Shown piece after piece: positions 8,002 to 17,293 of a stretch of 64,000 bases of DNA. Both the position numbers and the translations under genes were made by a program. Numbering within the stretch: position 1 is the stretch's first letter; every line of letters starts with the position of its first letter. Origin of the DNA: Tissierella creatinini (lineage in GTDB: Bacteria; Bacillota; Clostridia; Tissierellales; Tissierellaceae); NCBI GenBank assembly GCA_005046945.1, contig SUSS01000001.1, positions 124,001 to 188,000 of the forward strand, in the 5' to 3' direction. Under the pieces are notes generated by a model. That model was not told where the DNA came from, made no database searches, and worked only from the letters and a program-made list of their open reading frames with translations.

Positions 8002-8046
8002 AAAAAGAAAGTTCATAAATTTTTAAGAACTTTCTTTTTATTTTTG
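8002..8046. terminator. Bidirectional terminator between lexA and the lyase gene
   Basis: AAAAAGAAAGTTC (8002-8014) and GAACTTTCTTTTT (8027-8039) with a 12-nt loop. T-runs on both strands serve the two convergent genes. Confidence 0.9.
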
Positions 8047-8054
8047 TTTTAACG

Positions 8055-9347
8055 TTAATCTATACTTATTAAGTTTTTCTCATAAAGATTATTAAGAGAT
8101 TTTAAAACACCAAGCTTACAATGATCATAAGTTAGCCCGCCTTGGTAATAAACATAGTAAGGCTCCCTCATAGGACCATCTGCTGATAATTCAATGGATG
8201 AACCTTCAATAAAACCACCTGCAGCCATTATAACCTGGTCTTGATATCCAGGCATATTCCAAGCCTCAGGTACCACATAAGAATCAACTGCTGATGCAGC
8301 TTGTATGCCTTTACAGAATTCAGAAACTCGTTCAGGAATTTTAAGTTCAACCCCCTGTATTATATCACTTCTAGGATCATCTAAATCAGGCACGACTTTA
8401 AAACCAAGGTCCTTATATGATTTAGCAACTAACAAGGCTCCCTTCACAGCTTCTGCTACAATATGTGGAGCTAGGAATAAGCCTTGCATAGTCGTTCTTG
8501 ATGTACCAAAAGTAAGGCCACAATCCTTACCAAGTCCAGGAGCAGTGAGCCTATTTGCTACCATCTCTACTAGATTTCTCTTACCTACTACATACCCTCC
8601 TGATAATGCTAGACCACCACCTGGATTCTTTATTAAGGAACCAGCCATTATATCTGCTCCAACATCCGTTGGCTCTCTAAGTTCAAGAAACTCGCCGTAG
8701 CAATTATCAACCATAATAATAGCTGAAGTATTGAACTCTCTAATTACACTTATTGCCTCTTTTATTTCCCCTATTGTAAGAGCTCTCCTGTCACTATATC
8801 CAGTTGATCTCTGTATCATAATAATCTTTGTTTTTTCAGATATGATGCTTTTAACAGATTTAATATCTATTTTATTTTGGACTAAGGGAACCTCCTTGTA
8901 TATTACTCCATAATCAATTAGAGTACCAGGTGTTTTCCCCTTTATACCAATTACCTTTTGCAGAGTATCATATGGAGCACCTGATATAGCAACCAACTCG
9001 TCATTTGGTCTAAGTATTCCTGATAAGGTCAGGGTAATAGCATGAGTTCCTGAAGCTATTGTAGGTCTTACTAGAGCATCCTCAGTATTGAAGACAGAGG
9101 CATATATGGACTCAACCTTATCCCTGCCAACATCTCCATATCCATAACCCGTCGTCCAGTAGAAATCAGTTGAACCAAGTCTATTATCCTGCATTGCTTT
9201 AATAACCTTAAATTGGTTATATTCTCTAATCTCATCTATGGCATTAAACTTATCCTCAATAGCCTTTTCTTTTTCATTTACATACTTTATAACCTTTTCT
9301 TCTAATCCAAATTGTTTACATAATATTTTTATTGTGTACTTATTCAT
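8055..9347 (-). CDS. Methionine gamma-lyase family protein (aluminium-resistance protein type)
   Basis: 430 aa fold-type I PLP enzyme. Characteristic motifs are FYWTTGYGYGDVGRD near residue 65, ALVRPTIASGTHAITLTLSG, the aspartate in MVDNCYGEFLE, and the lysine region MAGSLIKNPGGGLALSGGYV. This is the Firmicute family next to hfq or glnA often labelled aluminium resistance; the real substrate is not settled and a sulfur amino acid lyase role is inferred from homology. The ATG at 9347 has an AAAGG(T)GA SD; a longer frame would run back through the hfq terminator. It has its own hairpin at the 3' end. Confidence 0.85.
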   Translation of the reverse strand: MNKYTIKILCKQFGLEEKVIKYVNEKEKAIEDKFNAIDEIREYNQFKVIKAMQDNRLGSTDFYWTTGYGYGDVGRDKVESIYASVFNTEDALVRPTIASGTHAITLTLSGILRPNDELVAISGAPYDTLQKVIGIKGKTPGTLIDYGVIYKEVPLVQNKIDIKSVKSIISEKTKIIMIQRSTGYSDRRALTIGEIKEAISVIREFNTSAIIMVDNCYGEFLELREPTDVGADIMAGSLIKNPGGGLALSGGYVVGKRNLVEMVANRLTAPGLGKDCGLTFGTSRTTMQGLFLAPHIVAEAVKGALLVAKSYKDLGFKVVPDLDDPRSDIIQGVELKIPERVSEFCKGIQAASAVDSYVVPEAWNMPGYQDQVIMAAGGFIEGSSIELSADGPMREPYYVYYQGGLTYDHCKLGVLKSLNNLYEKNLISID

Positions 9348-9369
9348 ATTCACCTTTTCCTTTACATAG

Positions 9370-9395
9370 AAAAGTCTCTGTGACCAGAGACTTTT
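9370..9395 (-). terminator. Terminator-like hairpin at the hfq 3' end
   Basis: AAAAGTCTCTG / CAGAGACTTTT arms (9370-9380 and 9385-9395) with a 4-nt loop, overlapping the hfq stop and followed by T-rich sequence on the - strand. It should reduce read-through into the lyase gene. Confidence 0.8.
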
Positions 9396-9615
9396 ATTCT
9401 TCAAAATTTATTGGTTTTATTGGTATTATAGTTGAAATAGCATGCTTATATATCAACTGTTGCTTATCATCACTATCAAGGACTATTGTATAGTTATCAA
9501 AGCCTTTAACCATTCCCCTTATTTGATATCCATTGACTAAGAATACTGTTATTCCAATATTGTCCCTTCTTGCTTTATTTAAAAATACATCTTGTAAATT
9601 AAACCCCTGTTTCAT
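9394..9615 (-). CDS. hfq: RNA chaperone Hfq
   Basis: 73 aa. Sm1 motif around [21 protein letters not shown] and the Sm2 motif YKHAIST are intact; the N-terminus ([13 protein letters not shown]) is typical. Hfq forms a hexameric ring that pairs small RNAs with mRNAs. A GGAGG SD lies before the ATG. It is downstream of miaA in the miaB-mutS-mutL-miaA-hfq string, the common clostridial order. Confidence 0.97.
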   Translation of the reverse strand: MKQGFNLQDVFLNKARRDNIGITVFLVNGYQIRGMVKGFDNYTIVLDSDDKQQLIYKHAISTIIPIKPINFEE

Positions 9616-9632
9616 CTGTACCCCTCCTTGAT

Positions 9633-10571
9633 TTAAAGATTATTCAAAACATAACCTTTAATTTCATAACTTAATTCTTCAATATCTTTGAAATTATCAA
9701 CATCTATCCATCTTATTCTATTATCTCTTCTAAACCATGTCAATTGTCTTTTTGCATAATTCCTACTTCCTTGCTTAATTCTATCAATTGCTTCATCTAA
9801 AGAGATTTCATTTTCTAGGTATTGAATTATCTCCTTATAACCTATACCCTGAAGTGATACTAGAGTTTTATTATAGCCCATAGATAATATTTTCTTTACT
9901 TCATCCACCAAGCCACCTTCAATCATAATATCAACTCTTTTATTAATATTTTCATATAGCTTCAATCTATCCATATTAAGGCAGACCATAACAAGGTCAT
10001 AATCTTCATTGTAGGATCTAAAGTCTTTATTATACTCTGTCATGGTGTTGCCTGTAAGCTCATAAATTTCAAGTGCTCTTATTAACCTCTTCCTATCTTT
10101 GATGCTTATCCTTTCGCCACTTTCTTTATCAACCTTTAAAAGCATTTTGTGGAGATATTCATTTCCGTATTGGTCCCCTAAGGCTTCCAATCTACTTCTT
10201 AATTCTTCATTAGGAGAAATAGATGCAAAGTTAAGATTATATGTAAGAGAGTTTATATATAATCCCGTACCTCCAACAACAATTGGAAGCTCTTTCCTAC
10301 TATTTATTTCTGATATAATCTTTACGGCCATATCCTTGTAATTTGATACAGAAAAAGATACATCAGGTTCTATAATGTTCAACATGTGATGAATAACCCC
10401 ATCCATCTCTTTTTCGCTAATCTTAGCAGTACCGATATCCATATATTTATATATTTGCATCGAGTCTGCAGAAATGATTTCTCCATTCAGTTCTTTAGCA
10501 AGCTTTATGGAAAGCGAAGTCTTACCTACAGCCGTTGGACCCATTAAAACAAAAAGTTTTTCCTTCATCAT
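9633..10571 (-). CDS. miaA: tRNA dimethylallyltransferase
   Basis: 312 aa. P-loop GPTAVGKTS at the N-terminus, the substrate motif [26 protein letters not shown], and the C-terminal [11 protein letters not shown] that contacts the anticodon loop. It adds the isopentenyl group to A37 of tRNAs reading UNN codons. MiaB, encoded in the same operon, then methylthiolates that base. It follows mutL by 5 nt. The start is one of two adjacent ATGs (10571 or 10568). Confidence 0.97.
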   Translation of the reverse strand: MMKEKLFVLMGPTAVGKTSLSIKLAKELNGEIISADSMQIYKYMDIGTAKISEKEMDGVIHHMLNIIEPDVSFSVSNYKDMAVKIISEINSRKELPIVVGGTGLYINSLTYNLNFASISPNEELRSRLEALGDQYGNEYLHKMLLKVDKESGERISIKDRKRLIRALEIYELTGNTMTEYNKDFRSYNEDYDLVMVCLNMDRLKLYENINKRVDIMIEGGLVDEVKKILSMGYNKTLVSLQGIGYKEIIQYLENEISLDEAIDRIKQGSRNYAKRQLTWFRRDNRIRWIDVDNFKDIEELSYEIKGYVLNNL

Positions 10572-10576
10572 ATCAC

Positions 10577-12448
10577 CTAAATAATCCTTAAAAATTGTTT
10601 TTCAATATCCTGCTTTGTCACTTCTATAATAGTCGGTCTACCATGAGGACAACTATATGGATTATCACATTTAGCCAAGTCTTTCAATAAGGCACTAATC
10701 TCTATTATCGATAGCTTATCGCCACCCTTTATAGCACTAGCACATGCTAATTTCATCAGTTTATCAAGCCTAGTTTCGTAATTATTTCTAATACCCTTTT
10801 CCAAATTATCCAATAGATCCATAAACAATTTTCGAACATTTGGTTTACCAAATAAAAAAGGCACTCCCCTTATGGCATATGCAGAAGGGCCAAAACCTTC
10901 CAGTTCAAAACCCATTTTTTTAAAGTAATCTAAATTTGAAGTGAGGTGATTATATTCAGCATTAGTCAATTCAAAAATTTCGGGAGTTATAAGTTGCTGA
11001 ATATTAATATCCTCATTTTCATATTCTTTCTTGTATCTTTCATACATTATTCGTTCATGAGCTGCATGTTGATCTATAAAATAAAGCTTTTCATAAACCC
11101 TATTTTCTCCAAGTATATAAGTATTAAATACTATTCCTATAGGATTTATTTCAGGTAGTTCTTTTCTTAAAGCATCTTCACCGGGGATTTCCTTCTGTTC
11201 TATAAAACCCTCAGAACCCTCCTCGAAAATTAAGCCAGATAATGAGTTTATTGCTTCTATTGCATCAACATTTTTTTCCGTAAAAGAGTCATAATATTTT
11301 TTATCTTGATTTATTTCTATATCTTCAATATCGCTTAAATCCATTTTCGAATAGTCTCTTACTTGAATAGATGCTTCACTATTATCTAGCTCAAATAGAC
11401 TTGGGAGCTCTTCTTTCTGTTCTTTTTTAGAATCTTTAACTTTAAAATTTGGTATAATTACATTTGGGTATAGGGTATCCTTTACAATATTGCTGATTAT
11501 TCCTATTATATCATCCTTGTCAGCAAACTTAACCTCTTGTTTTGTAGGATGGATATTTATATCTATCTTGCTAGGATCCATATCTATATAAAGTATAAAC
11601 ACCGGATATCGATTTAAAGGAATAAGAGATTTATAATGATGCTCTATAGCACTACTAATCCCATAGTTTACTATATACCTGCCGTTAATATAAATGTATT
11701 GATGGTTTCTATTGCTTCTATAAAGGATATTATTAGATGTATATCCCTTTATTTTCAATCCATCAACTTCAAATTCTATGAGTATAAGCCCCTTTGTAAT
11801 ATCCTTTCCCAATATAGAATAGATATTTTCCTTAATATCTCCATTTCCTGAAGTCTTTAATACTACCTTATTATCTCTAATAAGTTTAAATGACGAATCG
11901 TAATTACCAAGGGCTAGCTTATAAAACATATTGCTAGTACTGTTTCCTTCTGCTAAATCACTCTTTAAAAATTTTTTTCTAACAGGTAAATTATAAAATA
12001 GGTCTCTAACTATCATAGTAGTTCCTTTTGGACTACCAACTAGGTCTTTAGATACAATCTCCCCTTCCTCTATAAAGGCATGAATTCCAGCCTTATTGCC
12101 TTTTGTTTTAGTAAGAATCTCTACCTTTGCTACTGCAGAAATGCTTGCCAAAGCCTCTCCTCGAAAGCCTAAAGTGAGAATAGAATAGAGGTCATCTATA
12201 ACTTTAAGTTTAGATGTGAAATGGCGTTGGAAGGCTAGGTCAAGATCCTCCTCCTCAATACCATCACCGTCATCAGTAACCCTAATATACGTTTTTCCAC
12301 CATCGTTTATCTCTACAATAATACTCTTAGAATTTGCATCAAGACTATTTTCTATAAGTTCTTTAATAATGGAGGCCGGTCTTTCAATAACCTCACCGGC
12401 AGCAATTTTTTGTATTGTTACGTTGTCTAATAATTGAATTTTTCCCAT
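10577..12448 (-). CDS. mutL: DNA mismatch repair protein MutL
   Basis: 623 aa. The N-terminal GHKL ATPase has VIERPASIIKELIENSLDA, DDGDGI and GFRGEALASI. A middle linker is followed by a C-terminal dimerisation/endonuclease domain with DQHAAHERIMYE and CPHGRP. The DQHAxxExxxYE and CPHGRP metal motifs mean it is the nicking type, as expected in a bacterium without MutH. Its ATG overlaps the mutS stop by one base (TAATG), so translation is coupled. Confidence 0.97.
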   Translation of the reverse strand: MGKIQLLDNVTIQKIAAGEVIERPASIIKELIENSLDANSKSIIVEINDGGKTYIRVTDDGDGIEEEDLDLAFQRHFTSKLKVIDDLYSILTLGFRGEALASISAVAKVEILTKTKGNKAGIHAFIEEGEIVSKDLVGSPKGTTMIVRDLFYNLPVRKKFLKSDLAEGNSTSNMFYKLALGNYDSSFKLIRDNKVVLKTSGNGDIKENIYSILGKDITKGLILIEFEVDGLKIKGYTSNNILYRSNRNHQYIYINGRYIVNYGISSAIEHHYKSLIPLNRYPVFILYIDMDPSKIDINIHPTKQEVKFADKDDIIGIISNIVKDTLYPNVIIPNFKVKDSKKEQKEELPSLFELDNSEASIQVRDYSKMDLSDIEDIEINQDKKYYDSFTEKNVDAIEAINSLSGLIFEEGSEGFIEQKEIPGEDALRKELPEINPIGIVFNTYILGENRVYEKLYFIDQHAAHERIMYERYKKEYENEDINIQQLITPEIFELTNAEYNHLTSNLDYFKKMGFELEGFGPSAYAIRGVPFLFGKPNVRKLFMDLLDNLEKGIRNNYETRLDKLMKLACASAIKGGDKLSIIEISALLKDLAKCDNPYSCPHGRPTIIEVTKQDIEKQFLRII

Positions 12449-15063
12449 TAGGCTTTCTCCTTCAAAATTTTCGCATCCTCTACGAGATTGCTTAATGTAT
12501 TCAACGCCTCTAAGGGTGTAAGATTTTGTATATCTATATTCTTGATCCTATCTACAAAGTAATCTTTCTTAAAATCCAATAGGTTAAGTTGCTTGGAATT
12601 ATTCTTAGTAGGACTATTTAGATTAATTTCATGAGTATCTTCAATTTGAGATAGTATATCATTAGCCCTATCAATAATATCCTTATTGATACCAGCTAGC
12701 TTCGCTACTTGAATACCATAACTTTTATTAGTGCTACCTTCCACAATCTTCCTTAAGAAGATTATATCATCACCCTTTTCCTCAGCTATAATTGTTAAGT
12801 TTACAATTCCCTTATACTTATCCTTTAACTGTGTCAGTTCATGATAGTGAGTAGCAAATAAGGTTTTAGCCTTAATCTTTGTAGCTATATATTCCACTAC
12901 AGCCCAAGCAATACTAAGACCATCATAAGTGCTTGTTCCTCTACCTACTTCATCGAGTATAATTAAGCTTTTAGAAGTTGCAGATTTGACTATATTTGAC
13001 ACTTCATTCATCTCTACCATAAAAGTACTTTCACCTTGACTAAGGTTATCCGAAGCCCCTATTCTAGTGAATATTCTATCTACAATACCAACATTAACCC
13101 TTTTAGCAGGTACAAATGAACCTATTTGAGAAAGAAGTGTAATTATGGCAACCTGTCTCATATATGTTGATTTTCCTGCCATATTTGGACCTGTAATTAT
13201 CTGTATCATATTTTCCTTAGTATCTAGAAGTGTATCATTGGGAATAAAGAGGTGATTATCTATTGTTGATTCCACCACTGGGTGTCTTCCTTCTCTAATC
13301 TCAATAATTCCCTTAGTATTTAATTCCGGTCTTACAAAGTCGTTATTATTTGAAACTACAGCAAAGGTTGAAAGTACATCGAGAACTGCAATATTCTTAC
13401 TAAGACTTTGTATTCGTTCTATCTCATTCTTTATTTTAAAACGTATGTCTTGAAATAACTCGTACTCCATATCTAGTGATTTTTCCTCGGCTCCAAGGAT
13501 CTTAGATTCCATATTCTTTAATTCCTCAGTATAATACCTCTCAGCATTAGCCAAAGTTTGTTTCCTAATGAAATAATCAGGTACTAAACTTAAGTTAGAC
13601 TTAGTGACCTCAATGTAATAACCAGCGATTCGATTATAACCTATTTTTAGGTTCTTGATTCCGGTCTTATTTTTTTCCTCTTGCTCCAGATTTCCTAGCC
13701 ATTCCTTACCCTTTAAGCTACTTTCTCTTATTTCATCTAAGTCTTTACTATATCCGTTTTTAATAATACCGCCTTCTTTTAAGGTGATAGGAGCATTATC
13801 ATCGATAGATGATTCAATAAGAGTGTATATATCCGATAAATCATCTATTTTATTATCTAGTTTAATTAACTGAGGATTTTCCGTTTGATTTAATATCTCC
13901 TTTATAGAAGGTAAAACTCTTATGGAGTTCTTAAGTGATATAAAGTCTCTGCCGTTACAGTTTCCACCTGATATCTTACTAGATAACCTTTCAATATCAT
14001 ATATTTCCTTTAAACATTCTCTAATGTCATCCATAACCATAAGATTCGTAGTAAAATACTCAACAACATCTAGCCTATTGTTTATAAGTTTAATATCTAA
14101 TAGAGGTTGTTCAAGCCATTTCTTAAGAAGTCTTCCTCCCATAGCAGTATGAGTCTTATCCAATATCCCTATTAAAGCACCTTTCTTTTCTTTTGACTTT
14201 ATGGTTTCATTGATTTCAAGATTCATCCTAGTATTAATGTCCATAATCATATAGTTGGAAGGCTCATAATAGTTAATTGTATTGATATGCTCTAAAGAAT
14301 TCATCTGGGTACTATATAGGTATTCTATTAGTTTATAAGTAGATAGGGTTGCATATAGTTTCTCATTTATACCAAGTTCATTAAGAGATTTAACCTTAAA
14401 CAACTCATATATCTTTGTTTTCATGTCTTCTTCCAGCTGATGTACATTTTCATAGACATTTATATATGGATTTAGCTTGTTTTTTATTATCTTCATATAT
14501 TTTCTATTAAGAGTAAATCTCTTATTACAAAGTATTTCTGAAGGATTAGTCTTTCCAAGTTCATCTATGATAAAACGATAGCAGTTATCCTCATCGCTTA
14601 GGAATTCTGTAGTATACATTTCACCCGTTGAATTGTCCACATAGGTGATTCCCAATCCAAAGACGTCATAATATATGCAAACCAGAAAGTTATTGGATTT
14701 ATCATCCAGTAGGTTTCCATCGGTTATTGTTCCGGGAGTCACTATACGCACAATATCCCTTTTTACCAAGCCTTTTGCAAGGGAAGGATCTTCAAGTTGA
14801 TCACAAATGGCAACCTTATATCCTTTATCTACTAGCTTGGCTATATAGTTTTCCGATACATGATAAGGCACCCCACACATTGGTGCCTTTTCTTTTTGTC
14901 CACAATCTCTTTGAGTAAGAGCTATTTCCAATTCTTTAGATGCAATTTTTGCGTCATCAAAAAACATTTCATAAAAATCTCCTAATCTAAAGAAAAGAAT
15001 CGAGTCCTTATGTTTATTCTTGATTTCCATATACTGTTTCATCATAGGTGTAAGATTGTCCAT
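12448..15063 (-). CDS. mutS: DNA mismatch repair protein MutS
   Basis: 871 aa, full length. The mismatch-wedge motif is in RLGDFYEMFFDD (FYE). A connector, lever and clamp follow, then the ABC ATPase with Walker A GPNMAGKSTYMRQ, the signature region SDNLSQGESTFMVEM and Walker B LIILDEVGRGTSTYDG. It recognises base mismatches and small loops and recruits MutL. It is 11 nt downstream of miaB, with a GGAGG SD and an overlapping coupling to mutL. Confidence 0.98.
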   Translation of the reverse strand: MDNLTPMMKQYMEIKNKHKDSILFFRLGDFYEMFFDDAKIASKELEIALTQRDCGQKEKAPMCGVPYHVSENYIAKLVDKGYKVAICDQLEDPSLAKGLVKRDIVRIVTPGTITDGNLLDDKSNNFLVCIYYDVFGLGITYVDNSTGEMYTTEFLSDEDNCYRFIIDELGKTNPSEILCNKRFTLNRKYMKIIKNKLNPYINVYENVHQLEEDMKTKIYELFKVKSLNELGINEKLYATLSTYKLIEYLYSTQMNSLEHINTINYYEPSNYMIMDINTRMNLEINETIKSKEKKGALIGILDKTHTAMGGRLLKKWLEQPLLDIKLINNRLDVVEYFTTNLMVMDDIRECLKEIYDIERLSSKISGGNCNGRDFISLKNSIRVLPSIKEILNQTENPQLIKLDNKIDDLSDIYTLIESSIDDNAPITLKEGGIIKNGYSKDLDEIRESSLKGKEWLGNLEQEEKNKTGIKNLKIGYNRIAGYYIEVTKSNLSLVPDYFIRKQTLANAERYYTEELKNMESKILGAEEKSLDMEYELFQDIRFKIKNEIERIQSLSKNIAVLDVLSTFAVVSNNNDFVRPELNTKGIIEIREGRHPVVESTIDNHLFIPNDTLLDTKENMIQIITGPNMAGKSTYMRQVAIITLLSQIGSFVPAKRVNVGIVDRIFTRIGASDNLSQGESTFMVEMNEVSNIVKSATSKSLIILDEVGRGTSTYDGLSIAWAVVEYIATKIKAKTLFATHYHELTQLKDKYKGIVNLTIIAEEKGDDIIFLRKIVEGSTNKSYGIQVAKLAGINKDIIDRANDILSQIEDTHEINLNSPTKNNSKQLNLLDFKKDYFVDRIKNIDIQNLTPLEALNTLSNLVEDAKILKEKA

Positions 15064-15074
15064 TTTTTCCTCCG

Positions 15075-16391
15075 TTAAACTGCAGTACCCTCCAAGGTAA
15101 AAGTTTTAGCAGATTCTATTCTCACCTTTATAAGCTTACCTATAAGTCTCTTATCCCCAGGAAAATGTACTAGTTTACTGCTTCTTGTTCTTCCATTTAA
15201 AACTAATTCGTTATTTTTACTTACATCTTCAACAAGAACCTCAACATTAGTACCAATAAGCTTTTCATTATTTTCAAGTCCTATAGGATTAAGAGTATCT
15301 TGTAATCTATTAAATCTTTCATGCTTTATTTTATCATCTACTTGGTCATCCATTTTTGCAGCCTTTGTACCTTCCCTTATTGAATATAAGAATGAAAAGG
15401 CAGAATCATATCTTACTTTTCTTACTATATCTAAAGTCTCTTCAAAATCATCTTCAGTCTCGCCAGGGAAGCCTACTATTATATCAGTAGTAATTGCAAT
15501 ATCAGGTACTGCTTTTTTAATCTTATCTATAATCAATAAATAATCTTCTCGTGTATATTTCCTGTTCATAGATTTTAAAATCTTATTACTACCGGATTGA
15601 ATAGGCAGATGAACGTGGTTACATAGCTTATCAAGAGTCTTATAACATTCTATAAGCTCATCTGATAAATCCTTAGGGTGAGATGTCATAAATCGAATTC
15701 TCTCAATCCCGTCAATATTATTAATATCCTTCAATAAATCTGAAAAGTTATAATTTCTTTCAAGGGTCTTTCCATAGGAATTTACGTTTTGACCTAATAG
15801 AGTTACTTCTTTACAGCCATTCAGTGCTAAATCCTTTATTTCTGAAATAATGCTCTCAGGTTCCCTGCTTCTTTCTCTACCTCTAGTATATGGTACAATA
15901 CAATAAGTGCAGAAGTTATTACAACCATACATTATATTAACGTAGGATTTATATGAGTATGTTCTATTTGCATCTAGATTTTCCTCTATTTCTCTGTTAT
16001 CTTCATCTACATCTATTACTGTCTTACCTGTTTCATTATATCTTGTTATCAGCTGAGGCAGCTTATTGATGTTATTGGTTCCGAAAATAATATCTACCTG
16101 CCTGTACTTTTTTAGTACTACATCTCTAATATCCTCTCGTTGCATCATGCAACCACATACTGCCAGTACAAGATTAGGATTTCTTCTTTTTAAATCTTTA
16201 AGTTCGCCTAGTTGCCCAAAAACCCTTTCCTCTGCAGATTTTCTTACTGCACAAGTATTAAAAATTATAAAGTCTGCTTCCTCTCTATTATAAGAAATCT
16301 CATATCCCATGCTATCAAGTGTCCAAGCGATCTTCTCAGAATCATGTTCATTCATTTGACATCCATAGGTTTGAATAAAATATTTCTTCAT
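15075..16391 (-). CDS. miaB: tRNA-2-methylthio-N6-dimethylallyladenosine synthase
   Basis: 438 aa radical-SAM methylthiotransferase. The N-terminal UPF0004 domain starts with QTYGCQMNEHDSEK and carries NTCAVR and CGCMMQRE cysteines. The radical-SAM CxxxCxxC is in YGCNNFCTYCIVPYTRGRERS. A C-terminal TRAM domain ends in TFTLEG. The N-terminal cluster donates sulfur and the central one generates the radical. ATG 16391 is preferred to TTG 16400, which would be only 2 nt from the SD GGAG. It is the first gene of miaB-mutS-mutL-miaA-hfq. Confidence 0.97.
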   Translation of the reverse strand: MKKYFIQTYGCQMNEHDSEKIAWTLDSMGYEISYNREEADFIIFNTCAVRKSAEERVFGQLGELKDLKRRNPNLVLAVCGCMMQREDIRDVVLKKYRQVDIIFGTNNINKLPQLITRYNETGKTVIDVDEDNREIEENLDANRTYSYKSYVNIMYGCNNFCTYCIVPYTRGRERSREPESIISEIKDLALNGCKEVTLLGQNVNSYGKTLERNYNFSDLLKDINNIDGIERIRFMTSHPKDLSDELIECYKTLDKLCNHVHLPIQSGSNKILKSMNRKYTREDYLLIIDKIKKAVPDIAITTDIIVGFPGETEDDFEETLDIVRKVRYDSAFSFLYSIREGTKAAKMDDQVDDKIKHERFNRLQDTLNPIGLENNEKLIGTNVEVLVEDVSKNNELVLNGRTRSSKLVHFPGDKRLIGKLIKVRIESAKTFTLEGTAV

Positions 16392-16439
16392 TAATTCCAA
16401 TTCTCCTTTAAACCTTGTGTTAATTACCGCTCAAGTTCT

Positions 16440-16445
16440 ATTATA
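16440..16445 (-). promoter_or_regulatory. Probable -10 element for the miaB operon
   Basis: TATAAT on the - strand, about 50 nt upstream of miaB and downstream of the merR terminator. The -35 is poor (CCGTTA-like at 17-nt spacing), so only the -10 is called. Confidence 0.5.
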
Positions 16446-16464
16446 TCATAAAATGGAGAAATAA

Positions 16465-16494
16465 CGGAAAAAAAAGAGTGGTTGTCCACTCTTT
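16465..16494 (-). terminator. Terminator of the MerR-like gene
   Basis: AAAGAGTGG (16473-16481), loop TTGT, CCACTCTTT (16486-16494), with an 8-T run following on the - strand. It overlaps the stop codon of the regulator. Confidence 0.9.
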
Positions 16495-17089
16495 AAATGT
16501 GAGCTTTTGCTCCAAATAGTCTTTTAAAAAAACTAGGTTGTATCTCCTCATATTTTTTCAGTCTATCCTGCATATCTAAATTTTCTGATACTTTCTCCTT
16601 TAAAAGCATCTTTAGTTTTGCATTTTCACAAATTAAAACATCCCTTTCCTTAGAGTTAATCTCCTGCTTAAGTTCGATTATTTCATGTTTAAGTTCCATT
16701 ATTATTTCTATACTATCGGAAGTACTCCTGGATATCAACTCATTAAGCCGCTCAAAGAAAATTTCTTCAAGAGATTTTGATATCTCCACCGCTATACTAG
16801 AAGCATCTAATCCACTTTCGACAGACTGAATTCCATTATTTTCAGAGCCAGCTACCATCAGTTCAGGTGAATTAATTATAAGCTTTATTTGTTTGTTGCT
16901 GAAGCCCTTATCCTGTAACATCTTTATATACTGAATTAGCTCAATTTCCTTCACAGTGTAATATCTGTGATTGGATTCTGTTCTAGGAACATCTATTTCG
17001 AATTCCTTTTCATAGTATCTAAGGACATGTGGGGCATAGCCTGTAATATCAGCTACTTCTGATATCGTATATTCTACATCAAAATCCAT
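16493..17089 (-). CDS. MerR-family transcriptional regulator
   Basis: 198 aa. The N-terminal MerR winged helix is clear: YTISEVADITGYAPHVLRYYEKEF, NHRYYTVKEIELIQYIKML and GFSNKQIKLII. From about residue 100 it becomes a long coiled coil rich in Glu, Ile and Lys and ends in FFKRLFGAKAHI. No metal or drug-binding cysteines are seen. The helical tail recalls RacA-like or other MerR proteins that bind partners rather than small ligands; this is only a resemblance. It is monocistronic between rpsA and miaB with its own terminator. Confidence 0.8.
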   Translation of the reverse strand: MDFDVEYTISEVADITGYAPHVLRYYEKEFEIDVPRTESNHRYYTVKEIELIQYIKMLQDKGFSNKQIKLIINSPELMVAGSENNGIQSVESGLDASSIAVEISKSLEEIFFERLNELISRSTSDSIEIIMELKHEIIELKQEINSKERDVLICENAKLKMLLKEKVSENLDMQDRLKKYEEIQPSFFKRLFGAKAHI

Positions 17090-17230
17090 CCTTTATCCCC
17101 CTTTTGAAAATTATTACTATGATTTACATATCTATATAATAACATAAATCTATCTATTTTATGGAAATATTTTCTATCAATTTAAGCTAAAATTCCAATA
17201 TTATCGACCATTATCCCTAAAATTTTGTAG

Positions 17231-17267
17231 AAAAAAGGATAATGACACAAATGTGCTATTACCCTTT
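17231..17267 (-). terminator. Terminator after ispH-rpsA
   Basis: On the - strand AAAGGGTAATAGCAC, loop ATTT, GTGTCATTATCCTTTTTTC: a 12-bp stem with a G-U pair and a small internal mismatch, then six T. It lies 27 nt after the stop. Confidence 0.75.
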
Positions 17268-17293
17268 AATATTTAATCTTTATTGGTGAACAT

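Noticed and set aside
8305..8700. 131-codon frame opposite the lyase gene
   Set aside because: Proline/serine-rich mirror of a conserved enzyme; no SD.
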